Notes under the pieces: generated by a model
The model's input: only the letters and a program-made list of their open reading frames with translations
Databases searched by the model: none
What the model was told of the DNA's origin: nothing
Made by a program: the position numbers and the translations under genes
Assembly: GCA_019843655.1 (NCBI GenBank)
Contig: JACDQD010000102.1
Location: 2,551,501-2,615,500 of the forward strand
Source: Lethocerus indicus
Taxonomy: Eukaryota > Arthropoda > Insecta > Hemiptera > Belostomatidae
Direction: 5' to 3'
Length of the DNA stretch: 64,000 nt
In this document: piece by piece, positions 1-11,303 of the stretch
Position numbering within the stretch: the stretch's first letter is position 1
Layout: each line of letters begins with the position of its first letter

Positions 1-1140
1 CTCAAGAAACCTCACTTACATTTCAGCTACATTGTTAGAGAGGGCTATTATATCACAAAAACTTTTATGGAATTAAAAACAGAACCCGACCTAGTTTGAA
101 AGTAAAAAAAGCGAGCGGAGGAGAATCACCATCCAAATCCTAGCGGAAAGGCCGCCAGAAAAAACCCTCGTTCTGCCCATTTTGCATTACTTTTTCTTTA
201 TTTTAATTTTCTGTTAATGTTACTTTTTACTTCTAACGAAGCCAACGGAGATTTTACTACACATAACTGTATATTTCGTTATTCTTTACTCATTAAGTTG
301 CTATTATGGAAAGTGGCCTTATCTTTTTATATGTTTCTGATAATTATAAAACCAACAAAAAACAATTGATGGAGCGCTATTTCATGTGGTAAGTGTACTG
401 TATTTCTGTATGTACGGGCCAAAAAGGATAAATCAAATTTTTTGATAAATGCAACGTTAGGAAAATTTAAACAGAAAATCAGGCAGAAATTGCAGGCTGT
501 AAAGACTGAATTATGCTCAGATTATACTTTTATACTGAGAATATTTCGGCTCATAGTTTGAACGGGATTTAAGAAGCGAAACGCCGAGGAGTGGACCCTC
601 GATGTATAAAGCGAGGAAAGGAGTAACAATAGCCGGCGAGCGAGGGGCCCCATGAAAGAAAGCTCAAACGGAAGGCCTTCAAAAAAGGGCCCCGTATAGA
701 AAAATCCTCCGAGAAGAGTCCCTTCTCTTTTATTTATAGCCTTCGCTCTTTGCCGGAAGACGAACTCTGTCTTGAGGAAGACAGAAATAAAATTAATCGG
801 AAATTAAGCGACCGGATCCATAAACTACGCCTGTTTTTCCAATTGGCGAAAACTAATACAGAGCTATATAATTAACTGACCCAATTCTATATTTATTTAA
901 AAAAAAGATGGCGAAGAAATGTATTCAGTGTTCCCAAGAAATTAAAGGTATGGCTGCAATAGTTTTATTAGATAAGTAACTGGAACCACTTCACTAATCT
1001 AGTGAGCATACTTGGTTTTATTATAGGATAGTGAGGGTGATAATGTAAAAATACAGTAAGTCAGCGGTTCTTAATAATTGTAATATACTGAATGCTGTAT
1101 AAACACTTCTGCGAAATTCTATTTGCACTCAGTACTATGC
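1..1140. other. AT-rich non-coding stretch
   Basis: I see no gene, splice-bounded exon, RNA gene or repeat array here. Open frames are short and interrupted. If the minus-strand gene extends past the exon at 11121-11303, this would be its downstream intron or flank. Confidence 0.5.
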
Positions 1141-1144
1141 TGGA

Positions 1145-1240
1145 CCCAGTACTGAAGTAACAGTGCAGCGACAGTGTGGACAAGATGTTACTGCCGGCGA
1201 GGAGAAGCCGAAACCTGGCATAAGCAGGTCTTGCCAAATC
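1145..1240 (+). repeat. Possible copy of a short dispersed repeat (GCCGAAACC type)
   Basis: A CAGTG-rich stretch is followed by GCCGAAACC and a small hairpin-capable segment (CCTG, 7-nt loop, CAGG). The same order, a CAGTG-rich head followed by GCCGAAACC, is seen at 46205-46345 and 60050-60110, and a tail-only version at 4700-4790. This copy is the weakest, because the bases after GCCGAAACC differ from the other copies. It could be an eroded SINE or LINE tail, or chance similarity. Confidence 0.25.
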
Positions 1241-2263
1241 TGGGAGTGACGATCGAAAGTCCTATACGATGTCGAGAACCGAAAACCACACTACAGCGAC
1301 AGCGTAGCAAAACGAACTTCGTCGACAACTATATTATTAACGGAATGCTGTCGGGGGAGGCCAAAGATCAAGGTCTGAACTTAGGTAAAAATAGATAAGG
1401 CTAGACGGAAAATCGCACAAGTGATGAATCCTCGCCGAAGCAATAATTACAATTGGTTAAATCGACTTTAAAAAAAACTGTCGTGGAGCGTGCCGCGGGT
1501 GTTCCGAGCATTATCGGATTATACTTCCACTGTTTTCCTCAGACATGACCTAGAACGTTTATTGTCTTTCGCAATCAGCTTATGACTCACAGTTGGAGTG
1601 CAGCCTTGTGAATACCCCTTACATATTTAACAGAAACATAACGGCTAATTGCTGCCGGCTTTCGACGATAGTTTCGTGCGCCGAAATCCAAAATGTTTTC
1701 GGCAATACGCGAACTGCATCCCGGGCTGGGAAATGGACTAGCCAAAAAGGCGTGTACAGTATTTTCTGGAAACGGAGTAAAAAGGATATCTGTATGGAAT
1801 AAAGTAGGGGCACTTCGAAATTTGGTCTATTTAGCATATTCTACAAGGTCCTTCCAGTTTAATTTTTTGTCCTAAACATTATTTTTTTAAAAAACCCGTG
1901 AGAGAGATTTTGGAATAAGCCTTTGCGTATATTCACTAGTATCGAAGAATGATTAGCATAATTTTTGAGCTAATGAATTCAATCAAGAATAAGAAAAATT
2001 GGTACGATCCAAAGCAGTCCGAAACTCAGAAAATGTTCTCTCTTATCAAGAGCAGCGCCGATTTCAGCGTTATCCCTAGCCGCATGAATACCGTGAAATT
2101 TTCCACTTCACAACTTCCTGTTTTTTTCACAACGGACTCAGTCGCAGTCCGTGCGTCATACCGCCTACCCTCGAGCTATCCACGAGGAAATCCTTGAACT
2201 ATAAGCAGATTGAGTCCCAAACACCTGATCGGTACTGAAGAATGGTTACGAAACCCGACCTCT

Positions 2264-2315
2264 GGAAAATTTCCTTAGTGCCACCGGTTTCCTCCACCAT
2301 AATGGAAAATTTCCT
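2264..2315. promoter_or_regulatory. Pair of identical GGAAAATTTCCT boxes, 40 bp apart
   Basis: The 12-mer GGAAAATTTCCT occurs at 2264-2275 and again at 2304-2315. Its core is palindromic and resembles a Rel/NF-kB-type kappaB site. The spacing is about four helical turns. This is a sequence observation only. Binding by a Rel protein is inference and a chance repeat cannot be excluded. Confidence 0.2.
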
Positions 2316-2589
2316 CAAAACTGTCGATACTAATCAATGGCTCTCTAAAGAAAATGAATTTATGTCTAAAACCCTGAACAATATTTTTTATCCAATACCC
2401 CATAATGGCGTCAATGATTAATATAAATGATCCTTAGGGAAAAATTTTGTTTTTAAGATTTTTCTCGTACACGAATAAGCGGGACGAAATTTGTCCTATA
2501 CATTCCGTCTCCTCTAATTTATCATAAAATAAACACCAGTTGTGGCAACATGCACTATATCACTTCTCCCCAATTCCTTGGAAAGCACC

Positions 2590-2880
2590 CTGATGTCTAC
2601 TTACGGTGGGAGAAACCTTAGTCCACTTAGATATTCTGGCTCCATCGTAGAGGGAGCAATCCCGCAGTAGGTGATCCCCAGTGGTCTGACAGGGCTCGCA
2701 TGTTCAGAGGAGCATTGAGCGATCCGGGCCTTATTACCAGGAACACCAGTCTCATGTGCCGACCCTCTTTATCTCCCTCCATTTTCTCTTGAGGTTTTCA
2801 TCCAGCCTTTTACGAGCTTCCCCGACCACAAACTTGGTTGGGTCTACATAAGCTGTATAGCCTAATACACCGGCAATATT
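2590..2880 (-). pseudogene. LINE retrotransposon relic, RNase H end and C-terminal zinc-knuckle-like tail (copy A)
   Basis: Read on the minus strand, three short frames join into the end of a non-LTR retrotransposon polyprotein. First comes a basic segment containing VGEARKRLDENLKRKW (about 2870-2770). Then comes HETGVPGNKARIAQC (2756-2712), which matches the H-x-G-[VI]-x-G-N-x-x-A block of RNase H. Last comes EPCQTTGDHLLRDC followed by LYDGAR (about 2700-2630), which matches the Cys/His tail with its HLL-x-C motif. The three pieces lie in different frames and stops interrupt them, so there are at least two frameshifts and the copy is dead. RNase H plus the HLLxC tail points to an I, R1 or Jockey-type LINE. 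The same family recurs at 16853-17155 and 27571-27705. Family call is fairly firm; clade is uncertain. Confidence 0.6.
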
Positions 2881-4690
2881 ACTTTTACCCTTTTAATCTA
2901 CTGCCACTACTATCGCTCATAAAACGGTTCGGAGGTAATGATTTAATTATGCGTGAAAGAGAGGTCAAGACTGGAACCAACCCTGTCTGAAATTCACATT
3001 CTTTCACGGCGCAATCGGGAGTCTGAGTACCCCGCGAGACCACCAACCATTGTGAACAGCAGTACGTAAGGGTAGAAAACCCCCAAAATTATCGACTCCT
3101 TCTGCGAGGATATCCAAAATAATTTAACCTACCGACGTGAGACCGAAACGTCGCTCATCAGTAACACAAGAGGATCGGGGACCCTCCCACGGCGAATTGA
3201 ATGTTAAAAGAAAAACATATATATCTATAATGTGTAATTTATATACGCTAATACACTACGACCCATGGACAGAATACTTAAGTTGTACTCCGGACCGAGC
3301 CCCCCTCCCATTCGCCTAATAATGATTGCTGGGCGGCTTCATCAATTAAGTTCTTGACCGTTTCAATTAACTTCGCGTTACGATTGAACGCATCAGTTGC
3401 GAAGGGTGAAATTAGTGATGAACCCGCCGAATGTGTGGAATCTTATAACAATTCAACACAGTAACATCGGTGTGTTACCCTCCCGTACCCTCTCGATAGT
3501 CAAGGATATGCGTAAAATGTATGCCGTCGTTCCTACGTACGCTATCACTAGATCATAACTCATACTGGAAGTAAAACGAGAAATAAACAGTCTAAATGAT
3601 TAACCTAATTTCTCACAGTGCTAAACTTTCATTTCGAAGTCTTAATGTAAATTTTTCTGAGAGCATTCTTTCCATTTTTCTATTTTTGTCGTAGGAAGTG
3701 ACGCGGAATGCGTGTAGCACCAACTGCTCAGGCGAACAGCTCCTTCAAAATTTCCACCAAATTCACTTTCTGTACAATTTATAGTGAAATAAACTTATTC
3801 GACCAAAGTTGATTACCACAATGCGGTTCTTATAAGACACGGCGAGTATGGGTTAAACCCCGTTCATAACGTATTTGAGTGTTATGGACAATTCAAAATG
3901 CTGTAAGGGTAAAAGGTGCCGGGTAGGCCTCGATAGGGGGTTCACTCTCGGCCGAACAACGGTGAGTTATCTATCGATCTTTCTGCCCCTCCAATGCTCA
4001 TCCCCTTCCGTATTTTAGTAGAGGGAAAGGGGATGGAGCGGGGTGGGGGGTGGTGTTACGGCTCACCCTCGCAATTCTGTAATGGTCCGCTGCCCAAATA
4101 AATGACCGGGCGCCGACCGCCCAAATTAAATACGGGGTTAAATCGCTACAAATTTTCGACATGCTGGAAAACGATTTGCCGGTTAAAAGGCGGTAGATCT
4201 GATTCCTTCCCAGTGCTGCATCTAGCATTGTGGATTTCTGGATAATAAAAGAGGACAGAGCCCTTCATTGGTGTTTTCATTCATATCCACATGTAAGAAT
4301 GTCTCAACGAATAACTGCCCGTGGGAAATGAAAAATATAATTATGACTCAAAATGCGTTTTCTAAATATAAACACTTCAATTTTTATAACTCGTAATTTA
4401 TTTGTCTCCATTCAATAGGTTCTCGCAACTGGGATTACGTTGAGACGGATACATTGTTTCTTGAGGCTGATTTTAACGAACGTTTTCGGCGGTTTGCCGA
4501 CTTTGAAAACACAGAGCGTTAGTTTTTCTTTCACCTCTAGCTTTTTCTTTCTTGCGCCTAAGAAGATGAGGGTTTGCACTCTGCTCACCTTCATCCAATT
4601 ACAGCATATTGGAATCAGTCGTTTGAGATTTAGTCCCTCGGTAGGATACTGACGACCCAACAAAATACGTGGTACCAAAGATCGGTCATG
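2881..4690. other. Non-coding stretch without a supported gene
   Basis: No exon with plausible splice sites and no recognisable protein motif on either strand. A modest GC-rich patch lies around 3960-4110. The short open frames here read through unrelated sequence in more than one frame and have no family resemblance. Confidence 0.45.
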
Positions 4691-4699
4691 CGAAAGTAA

Positions 4700-4790
4700 T
4701 ACGAAATAAGTACGCGGCTCACTGATTTGCAGACGAAAACGGGAAGAAGAAACCGGTCTAACACAAGACCTTTGAGACTTTCAAGGTTCA
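4700..4790 (+). repeat. Dispersed repeat tail with GAAACCGGTCTA hairpin
   Basis: Contains GAAACCGGTCTA followed by AAGACC (about 4751-4772), so GGTCT and AGACC can pair as a 5-bp stem around a 6-nt loop. The same unit with a nearly identical loop is at about 46315-46338. Both have an ACTGA block upstream. Such GAAACCGGT tails are common in insect interspersed repeats, so this is probably a SINE or LINE 3' remnant. Confidence 0.4.
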
Positions 4791-5300
4791 AGAATGATGG
4801 TATCCATAATAATAATTTTACTAAGCGAAAGAATGTTAGGGACGGCTGCTCAAGAAAAAAGCACGAAGTGGAAATCTGAGATCATTTTTCGTTTCTGACG
4901 GCTATTGGCCGGTAAAAGCCCTTGGCGGCGGAACGCTAGGGTCGATATATATTTCAGAAATTTATTGCTTATTATTTAACCGCATTTTATTTATGGGTAT
5001 TTTCGGGATATGAAACTATTGGCGGAGGGGTTTTGACCCAGAAGGACGAACAAAGGTGCGATATTAATTAAATTAGCCGTTCTTATTCATATAAATTCTT
5101 ACTGCTCATGCCCTATCTGACCAATATATCCTTACAACTCTTGCCTTTCGGTCAATAAAGAAATTTGTGGTGGCAATCTCTCAACCTCGACAATATTTCG
5201 ATACAAAGGATATGTTTGTACTCCGTTTCAGATCGTTCCGATCGAAATACCATTTGGCCCATAGTACGAATACTTTCAGGGATATTTTTTAGTTCATTAT

Positions 5301-5347
5301 CTCTTCCGGTTGGCATGTGTGAAAGTTTTGCTCTCAATACTGCCTGA
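5301..5347 (+). repeat. Dispersed repeat, copy 1 (22-bp exact core)
   Basis: The 22-mer at 5312-5333, beginning GGCATGTGTG and ending TTTTGCTC, is found again exactly at 16622-16643. Similarity extends outward on both sides, with a TCTT..CCG block before it and CTGCCT after it. About 45 bp are alignable with small gaps. A 22-bp identity is very unlikely by chance in 64 kb. It is probably a fragment of an uncharacterised mobile element or MITE. Confidence 0.6.
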
Positions 5348-5635
5348 CGACTGATGCAGAAAATAACTGTCGGAAGCGATTTTTAAGCCGGCCGTATTGA
5401 AGTCCCCGCGTGTGGGACAGCACGTGGCCCATTGTCGCGGCCAAGATTGGAGCGCCCTCCCCCCGCCGAGATACCCCACTTATCAAACTAAGTCAGATTT
5501 TAATTAAGATAGCTACGGCCGAGGGGGAGGGGCGACAAGGAGGTGGAGGGAAGGGTGAAATAGGCCGGCGTAATTTATGGTCGCAAATTCCAGTGGGCTC
5601 GACTCCCCAAGTGAGATTCCGACCACCGCCCCATC

Positions 5636-5657
5636 TAATAATAATAATAATAATAAT
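5636..5657. repeat. (TAA)n microsatellite
   Basis: About seven uninterrupted TAA units in a locally GC-rich context. Confidence 0.95.
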
Positions 5658-5699
5658 CCCTAGCATCGAACCTCTGGCGCACGAACCGGCGTCTGGACC

Positions 5700-8600
5700 T
5701 GCTTAATATGCGACCGAGCGATAAGGCGATATAACACAACACGAGAAGCCGAAAATATAACTCTGAGAGGTTTACGTTTCTACCTTTTTCAGAACTTCAT
5801 TATGTATTTCATTATTAAGTATATTCTGTTATGTATCTCTTCCAAATTACCAATAAACGAATTTTCAGTTATAAATTAAAATGCAGATATTGAACCCTAT
5901 TGAACCCCGAATTGAGCACCTATTGAATAATAATAAAAAATGGTAATAATCCCGCGGAATGGTGAAGTCGGAATTTTAGAAAGGATCCCCGGAGACACAT
6001 AAATTTTTACCCAATTGCACATTTGAACTGATTACGAGCGGTCTCTCTGCCACGATGAATGCGGACACGAGGGACCCCCCGTTCCATCATAGCTGTAGAG
6101 GCTAGAAATGAATAAATATATTTCGGAAACGCAGGAGAAAGGACGAGGGTAGAAAGGGGTAGGTCGGTGGAGGGCGCACCTGCTGTTTACCAAATAGGGA
6201 GGGGGACGGTAGCGCTATCTGGACGCAACCCCCTCTAAAACGGACCCCGTCTCAACCCCCGTCCCGGCGGCCTATCCGGCCGAAACCCCCTCTGGGACTG
6301 ACCCCGGACAATGTAATTGGTCTGCTGCCCCGGAAGCAACCCGCTCGGCTATCCTGAGCCTGGTCGACACGCACGTCTAAATTATAAGCGGGTATCGATT
6401 TTATTTAATAAGACATGTCTCCCCACCGGACCGTCCCAACGACCTAATATGGCTAACGTAAAATAACGTAAATTAATGTTTTAAACTAGCTACTTTGTCA
6501 ACCAGAAAGCTACTTACAATAGGAACGGTATTATAGGACCAAATCTGAGAATGGAAACAAGAATACTGATTTTCAGAACTAAGGGCACTATTAAAAGATT
6601 TTTTTTCACTCCTTTATTTTTACAACTGTAAAATTATACAACAAGCAACATTTATATAGGCACTAGCTACAATAGTCAACAATTAGAGGAGAAACCCACT
6701 AGTTCCCCCCCTTTTTTTTATTTTATTTTATTTATTTATTTATTTTTTTATTTTATTTAAACATTTAGGTCGCGTGGCCACTTCCTTTTCAGGCGTCTTA
6801 TTAAAAGTTCTACTTATTTTATGCAAAACAAATATGCATCGCGGAAAATAACCGGGCATGTTCCTTAATGAATCCGAATTATAAGCGATAAAATCCGCGA
6901 AGATAAACCAACAGTTGGCGAAATTAGTTCGGCTGAATTAACCGGAACTCAATTAAACATTATCTATACCGCTATCGCAGTATACGATCCAACTTTTGAT
7001 ATCGCGCTGAAAATGAATGCCGAGTTCTAATGATCTTGAGCGGCGAGAAATAAGAACGACGAATATCCTCTGAAAACGTTCCTTTTGCCGGTTTTGAGGG
7101 CCAGGAAATGCGAATCTCCCCCGGTGCAAGAGAAACAGAGCGTAACTCCGAAGTCAATTAAAAATGATATATATTATAATGGGCGGGTGTAAGACCGTGT
7201 TACATGGGTCGTGAAAGGAAATATCGACAACTGTGGGGCCAGTTCAAATTCCATAGGATAGGAATGTCCTATACTAACTGTTCTTGGGTCGTAATGCGTC
7301 TACAACGATCGCAATAAACAAAAATAAATCGAACGTTATTCTTACTTAATTTAGGCCCACAGAGTATGAACCTAATGGCTCGCGAAAGGAGGCCAACACT
7401 TTGAATAAATGTATAGGAGACCAGAATGTATAAAAAAAAAACAAGAAAAATGGAAATTAATCGACGATGAAAATTTCCAAGTCGTAAAACATAAGGTAAG
7501 GTAATTCGAACTTTTTTCAACTATGTATTACTAATTTCTGAATTATTCTGCCCTTTTGACTTAACTAGGATCTGCACAGCAGAAATCTGACCCTGGCATT
7601 AAGCAAACCGAATGCAACGTGTTTATCGATACCCGTTCAACGGGCTAATAATCTAGGCTTGATACATTACTCAGAGAAATTAGTAAGATGACGCGTCACA
7701 GTTTCATCGATACTCTTCGATGGACTCGGGGTCGAGGCAAAGTTATCCCAATGAATGTAGAAAAAACGAAATTACTTTTTAAATGAAGTGGTATTGGGTG
7801 TAATTTCAGCGTAATGTGTCAGTTGGTCCATTTAAAAAAGCATTTTTTTTTCTATTCTGTAAGGTTTTGACCTTCGCCGAGTTTAGTTCTTGGCGCGCCG
7901 CTCGACGCTCAGAACTTTGATAAGCGTTTCCTGTTTTTCTCCCCGTTTCTTAGGAATTCGTCTCTCGAGCTCCTTCGCGCTACGGGACGGGCTAAATTCA
8001 ACCGGCACTTTCGACGAAACTTTGCTGTGGATCTAAGTCCACGGGGGGTTGGCTCAATGAAATACCGAATCAAGATATAGCCGGCTAATCTTAAAAATAA
8101 AGCGAACAATTAAACGGATTGTCTGCGGCAAACGGTCAAGACCAGTACATCATTAAAATTCAATTATCATCGACCGATGAATCTGTCATCATAAAATCAT
8201 AATTATTCTATATTTAGTCTCGTTGTATTTAGTTTAAACCCCAACCAGAGCAGATTATTTACTTACTCTATAAATATACTTCACTGAGCTTTATAGAAAT
8301 AAACAGAATATCCCAAAACCTTTAACTGGATAATAAGACTGAGTAAAAAAAACCAACGTGGCATGTCGTGGGAGAAAAGCCGACGAGAGGAAGAGGGGAG
8401 ACGGAGAGGGCAAATAGAACGCGCTTGGGAAAGAGAGAGATGTAAAACAACGATGAGGTCATCCGCGCTGGTTTCGTAATAGTTTCATTTCTTCTTCCCA
8501 GGTAACGCTCGTTGTTTTTCGTTTTGGGCTGATCTGTTCATTAGTTCGGTGATAATTCTTTTTTTACAAAATGTACTCCCCGCAACAACATTCGCTCATA

Positions 8601-10040
8601 CCCGGTAACAACTCTGAAGGCCCATTTAACGCGATGAATGTGTTAAGGGAAGATGTATTCGGGAGGCTTTTATCGCCTTTCATATTGTAAAAGGTATATT
8701 TTTTTAAACGATTGTTGAAATAAAATGTATTCCACAAAACGTTGTAGTGTTCATATTTCGAGCTATTTCAGTACTAAGATAGTTGTATTCAATTGATTAT
8801 TCGGCTTGTCCAAGTCCCTCTTAATTTATTATGACACCTAATATACCCGATCGAATTAAGTTTTCGTTACTTGTTAATTTCTTTTAAATTGTGTTATGTA
8901 TAGTAAGAACACGAAAATTATCTGTCTATAGCAGGCAAGTAGGATCTTCTTGTACTTTCTTTTAGAATTGTATTTTTAACTATTATATTTCTTTGCGTTC
9001 GTTGAAAATAAATTTTTCAACTATGTTATAGCGACGTCTTGATAAGATTTTTCATGCTATCTGAAGTATGGATTACAGATTTTTTCTTCACATTCCGATA
9101 TAAAGAAAAATGTCTAGAGATAGAAGAAGGCGGAGTATTTTTTTATAATTGCTCTACGTTAAAAAAATGAAAAAGAAAAAACGGCATTAAAAATATTTAA
9201 TGATGTACACATGTTATAACTGGTTTGTTAGATAAAAATAAACGGTAGTATTCCCCGGCATTATCTATACCATAAATTGTGACTGGACTGGTTCTCTCGG
9301 CTCAGAGACATCGTCGCCGGCCACTATCGACGGACGTATATCGCGTGAATCATCCCCGATTGCGCTATCATGCATCTTCTGTGCACGGCTATCACCATTT
9401 AGTAGTCTTTTGTTTTCACCTTCCGCGAAACAACATTTCATTGTCGGGATCGTCATGCAAGTTAGCCCGAAGCAAGTGTTGGGAAGATTGATGGAAAAAG
9501 TGACTTACTCAATGGCGGCGGTGGAGTCGATTGCTGTTGTACCCTCTGCCTCGCGACCGCTATACCGACGGGGATACCTCCGCTGGTACTGCCTGCGAAC
9601 AACAAAATAAATTCTTAGTCCACTCTTAGTTAATTCTCGTATAAAAATAGTACGGCTTCGATTTCTCAACTCGGCAGTAGCGTTGCCAATATGACTTACT
9701 TCAACGGGGAAACCAACTGGTTATGTCGAAACCAGCCGGCGAGTTTCCTCCGTTCGTTCCGCGGCGCGTTCACCTCGCGCAATGCGCGGAATATATTCAG
9801 CCCGCATAGGACTAAGCCGGATGCGGTAAAAACCGGACTGAAACCGGAAAGCGAGCACCGAACCCCGCATTGGAGTTAAATGGAACAAATGTCAGGCCGG
9901 CCGATGAGGTTCGGGGGTGGTTAATTAAAAGCGTTGGCGGTGCCAGTGAACTGCGCCCGTTGCGAAAGGCCAATGAGATGATGACTGAAAGTGAAACCTT
10001 CATAAAGGCGGTGGGGTGAAGCGTCATGCAAATTTTTGTA
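5700..10040. other. Non-coding stretch with a GC-rich block, otherwise featureless
   Basis: No supported gene. A C/G-rich block at about 6100-6380 includes runs of CCCCC and a CACCTGC E-box-like site near 6178. A T-rich tract follows at 6712-6759. Around 7100-9700 I see only short open frames with no splice logic or family motif. A minus frame at 9456-9265 looks acidic and protein-like but has no support (see rejected items). Confidence 0.45.
6712..6759. repeat. Interrupted (TTTA)n / poly-T tract
   Basis: A C7 run passes into poly-T and then irregular TTTA and TTTTA units. On the minus strand this would read as an A-rich tail-like tract. Confidence 0.8.
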
Positions 10041-10129
10041 AAATTTACCCGACGTGAATAAACATGTTTTTATTTTTATTTCGTACCCTGTAACCAGACC
10101 GTAGAAATGTTTGATGATACTTGCATTCG

Positions 10130-10390
10130 GAGGACGTTCAAGCCTCCGGTGGTGATTTGAAGAATGCTGATGATAATCGGGATGGCATCGGATGCTACTA
10201 AGTCGTAAAACATTTTTTTTAGAGCTAAAATATCTCGCAAACGGAAGGCCATTAGAACAGCTCCTCGAGGCTGTTTTAGTAATCTGTGAGCAGTCAGCAA
10301 TCAATGTGGTCTCACTACACACTAATTTCCTAAGTGATGCAACATGCAAGATGTATGAAAATGTACCCATAGCTACGCCTGAATGAACGA
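10130..10390 (+). pseudogene. P-element/THAP9-type transposase relic (RNase H-like catalytic region)
   Basis: Two plus-strand pieces in different frames resemble the first part of the catalytic domain of P-type transposases. Around 10164-10205 a frame reads LMIIGMASDATKS and then stops, at the place where family members have a hydrophobic strand plus GxxGxW. From about 10222 another frame reads KYLANGRPLEQLL and then INVVSLHTN and KMYENV, ending in a stop at 10384-10386. This parallels the family's YFxxNGLxxxxxxxLLxxxI...IxVxSLTxDG...NxxMxxxLG pattern. The position of the first catalytic Asp appears to be Asn (in SLHTN). The frameshift, the stop and the lost Asp mean it is inactive. The match is by eye over about 60 residues. 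Chance similarity is possible but the spacing of blocks is good. Confidence 0.42.
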
Positions 10391-11120
10391 TAACGCGCAG
10401 TGGTCTAAAATAGCCGGGGTGCAGATTCATCAACATAAAACCGCCCCGCGTGGACTGTCGAACAGTAATGGGTCGAAGAACGGAATGGAGTTTAATGTTC
10501 CGATCGAAAACATCGGTTATCGGCTAAATGAATAATGAATCGAGCGGGAGAACTTGAATAGTCCGAAAGGAACGCGGCGAGAAGCGAATTAAAAATGTAA
10601 ACGGGAGTCTCAGAGGTTAATGAAAGGGGTGGAAATGACCATCTCGGATATTCCCTTTACTCTCTTCAACGTCACGATCGTGCTGCCTTCAACACGGCAG
10701 TTTCGGTTATTCAACACAAGTATGCGGCGGTGCACTTCCGACGACAGGCTGTTGCCACATAAGCGTTCCGTGATATAATAATAAGCGGCGACAGGTCGAT
10801 TTATCGGCTGCCGGCACGCGTCCCAAGCCCGAAGGGGCGAACGGACGGAGACGATCCGAGGGGCGATTACTTATTTATTGGCTCGCGATACATCGGCTTC
10901 GAATAAAACTCCCACAGTACTGGCGTCATACGACTGAATGCGGTTGTCATGATCTAAACTGGCGGTGGAGGTATTCCGGGTTCCAAACCATGAACCGTTA
11001 AACTAATATCTAAATATGAAGATAAGCGAGTGATATGAGTGAGTGAGAGCCTACGGGTGGTGGCGGTGGTGTTGGCGGGGGTTTGGGAGTGATGAGTGTG
11101 GGGGTGATTAGTGATGGTAC

Positions 11121-11303
11121 CTGGGGGGAGGGAGGCGGTATGTGGACTGTCCGCCGTGTTCGTCCGTGAGTGTCCCAGGCGGGCGGGCGTCAGCGCGGCC
11201 ACCGAATTGGAGCTGCTCGTGGTCCACGCCAGCGAGACAGGGGTCGTCCGCGAGCAGCCCGTCGTACCGACCCGCCGCTCCTTCTTCCCGGCGACTCCCC
11301 ACC
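11121..11303 (-). CDS. Internal exon of an unidentified minus-strand gene (61 codons, phase 1-1)
   Basis: Read on the minus strand, the acceptor is gttgttggcag before 11303 and the donor is CAG|gtacc after 11121. The exon is 183 nt. Entering in phase 1 gives an open frame starting WGVAGKKERRVG, continuing through a Ser/Thr-rich middle (TTSSSNSVAALTPARLGHS) and ending NTADSPHTASLPP. It leaves in phase 1. Of the three frames, phase 0 has a stop. Phase 1 has the highest G/C at third positions (about 50 of 60), ahead of the phase 2 frame (about 44 of 60), whose peptide contains YDGLLADDPCLAG. The segment looks disordered, basic at the start and Ser/Thr-rich after. I recognise no domain. It would be the third exon of the set with 44039-44131 and 32667-32792. 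The frame choice is the main uncertainty. Confidence 0.55.

Noticed and set aside
9265..9456. Minus-strand acidic frame with protein-like composition (contains VAGDDVSEPREPVQSQ)
   Set aside because: No good acceptor or donor, low third-position G/C compared with the three supported exons, and no recognisable family. Could be a missed terminal exon but I cannot support it.
9921..10436. 171-codon minus-strand open frame, the longest in the window
   Set aside because: It lies antisense to the P-type transposase relic, matches no family pattern, and contains mixed low-quality segments. The plus-strand reading explains the region better.
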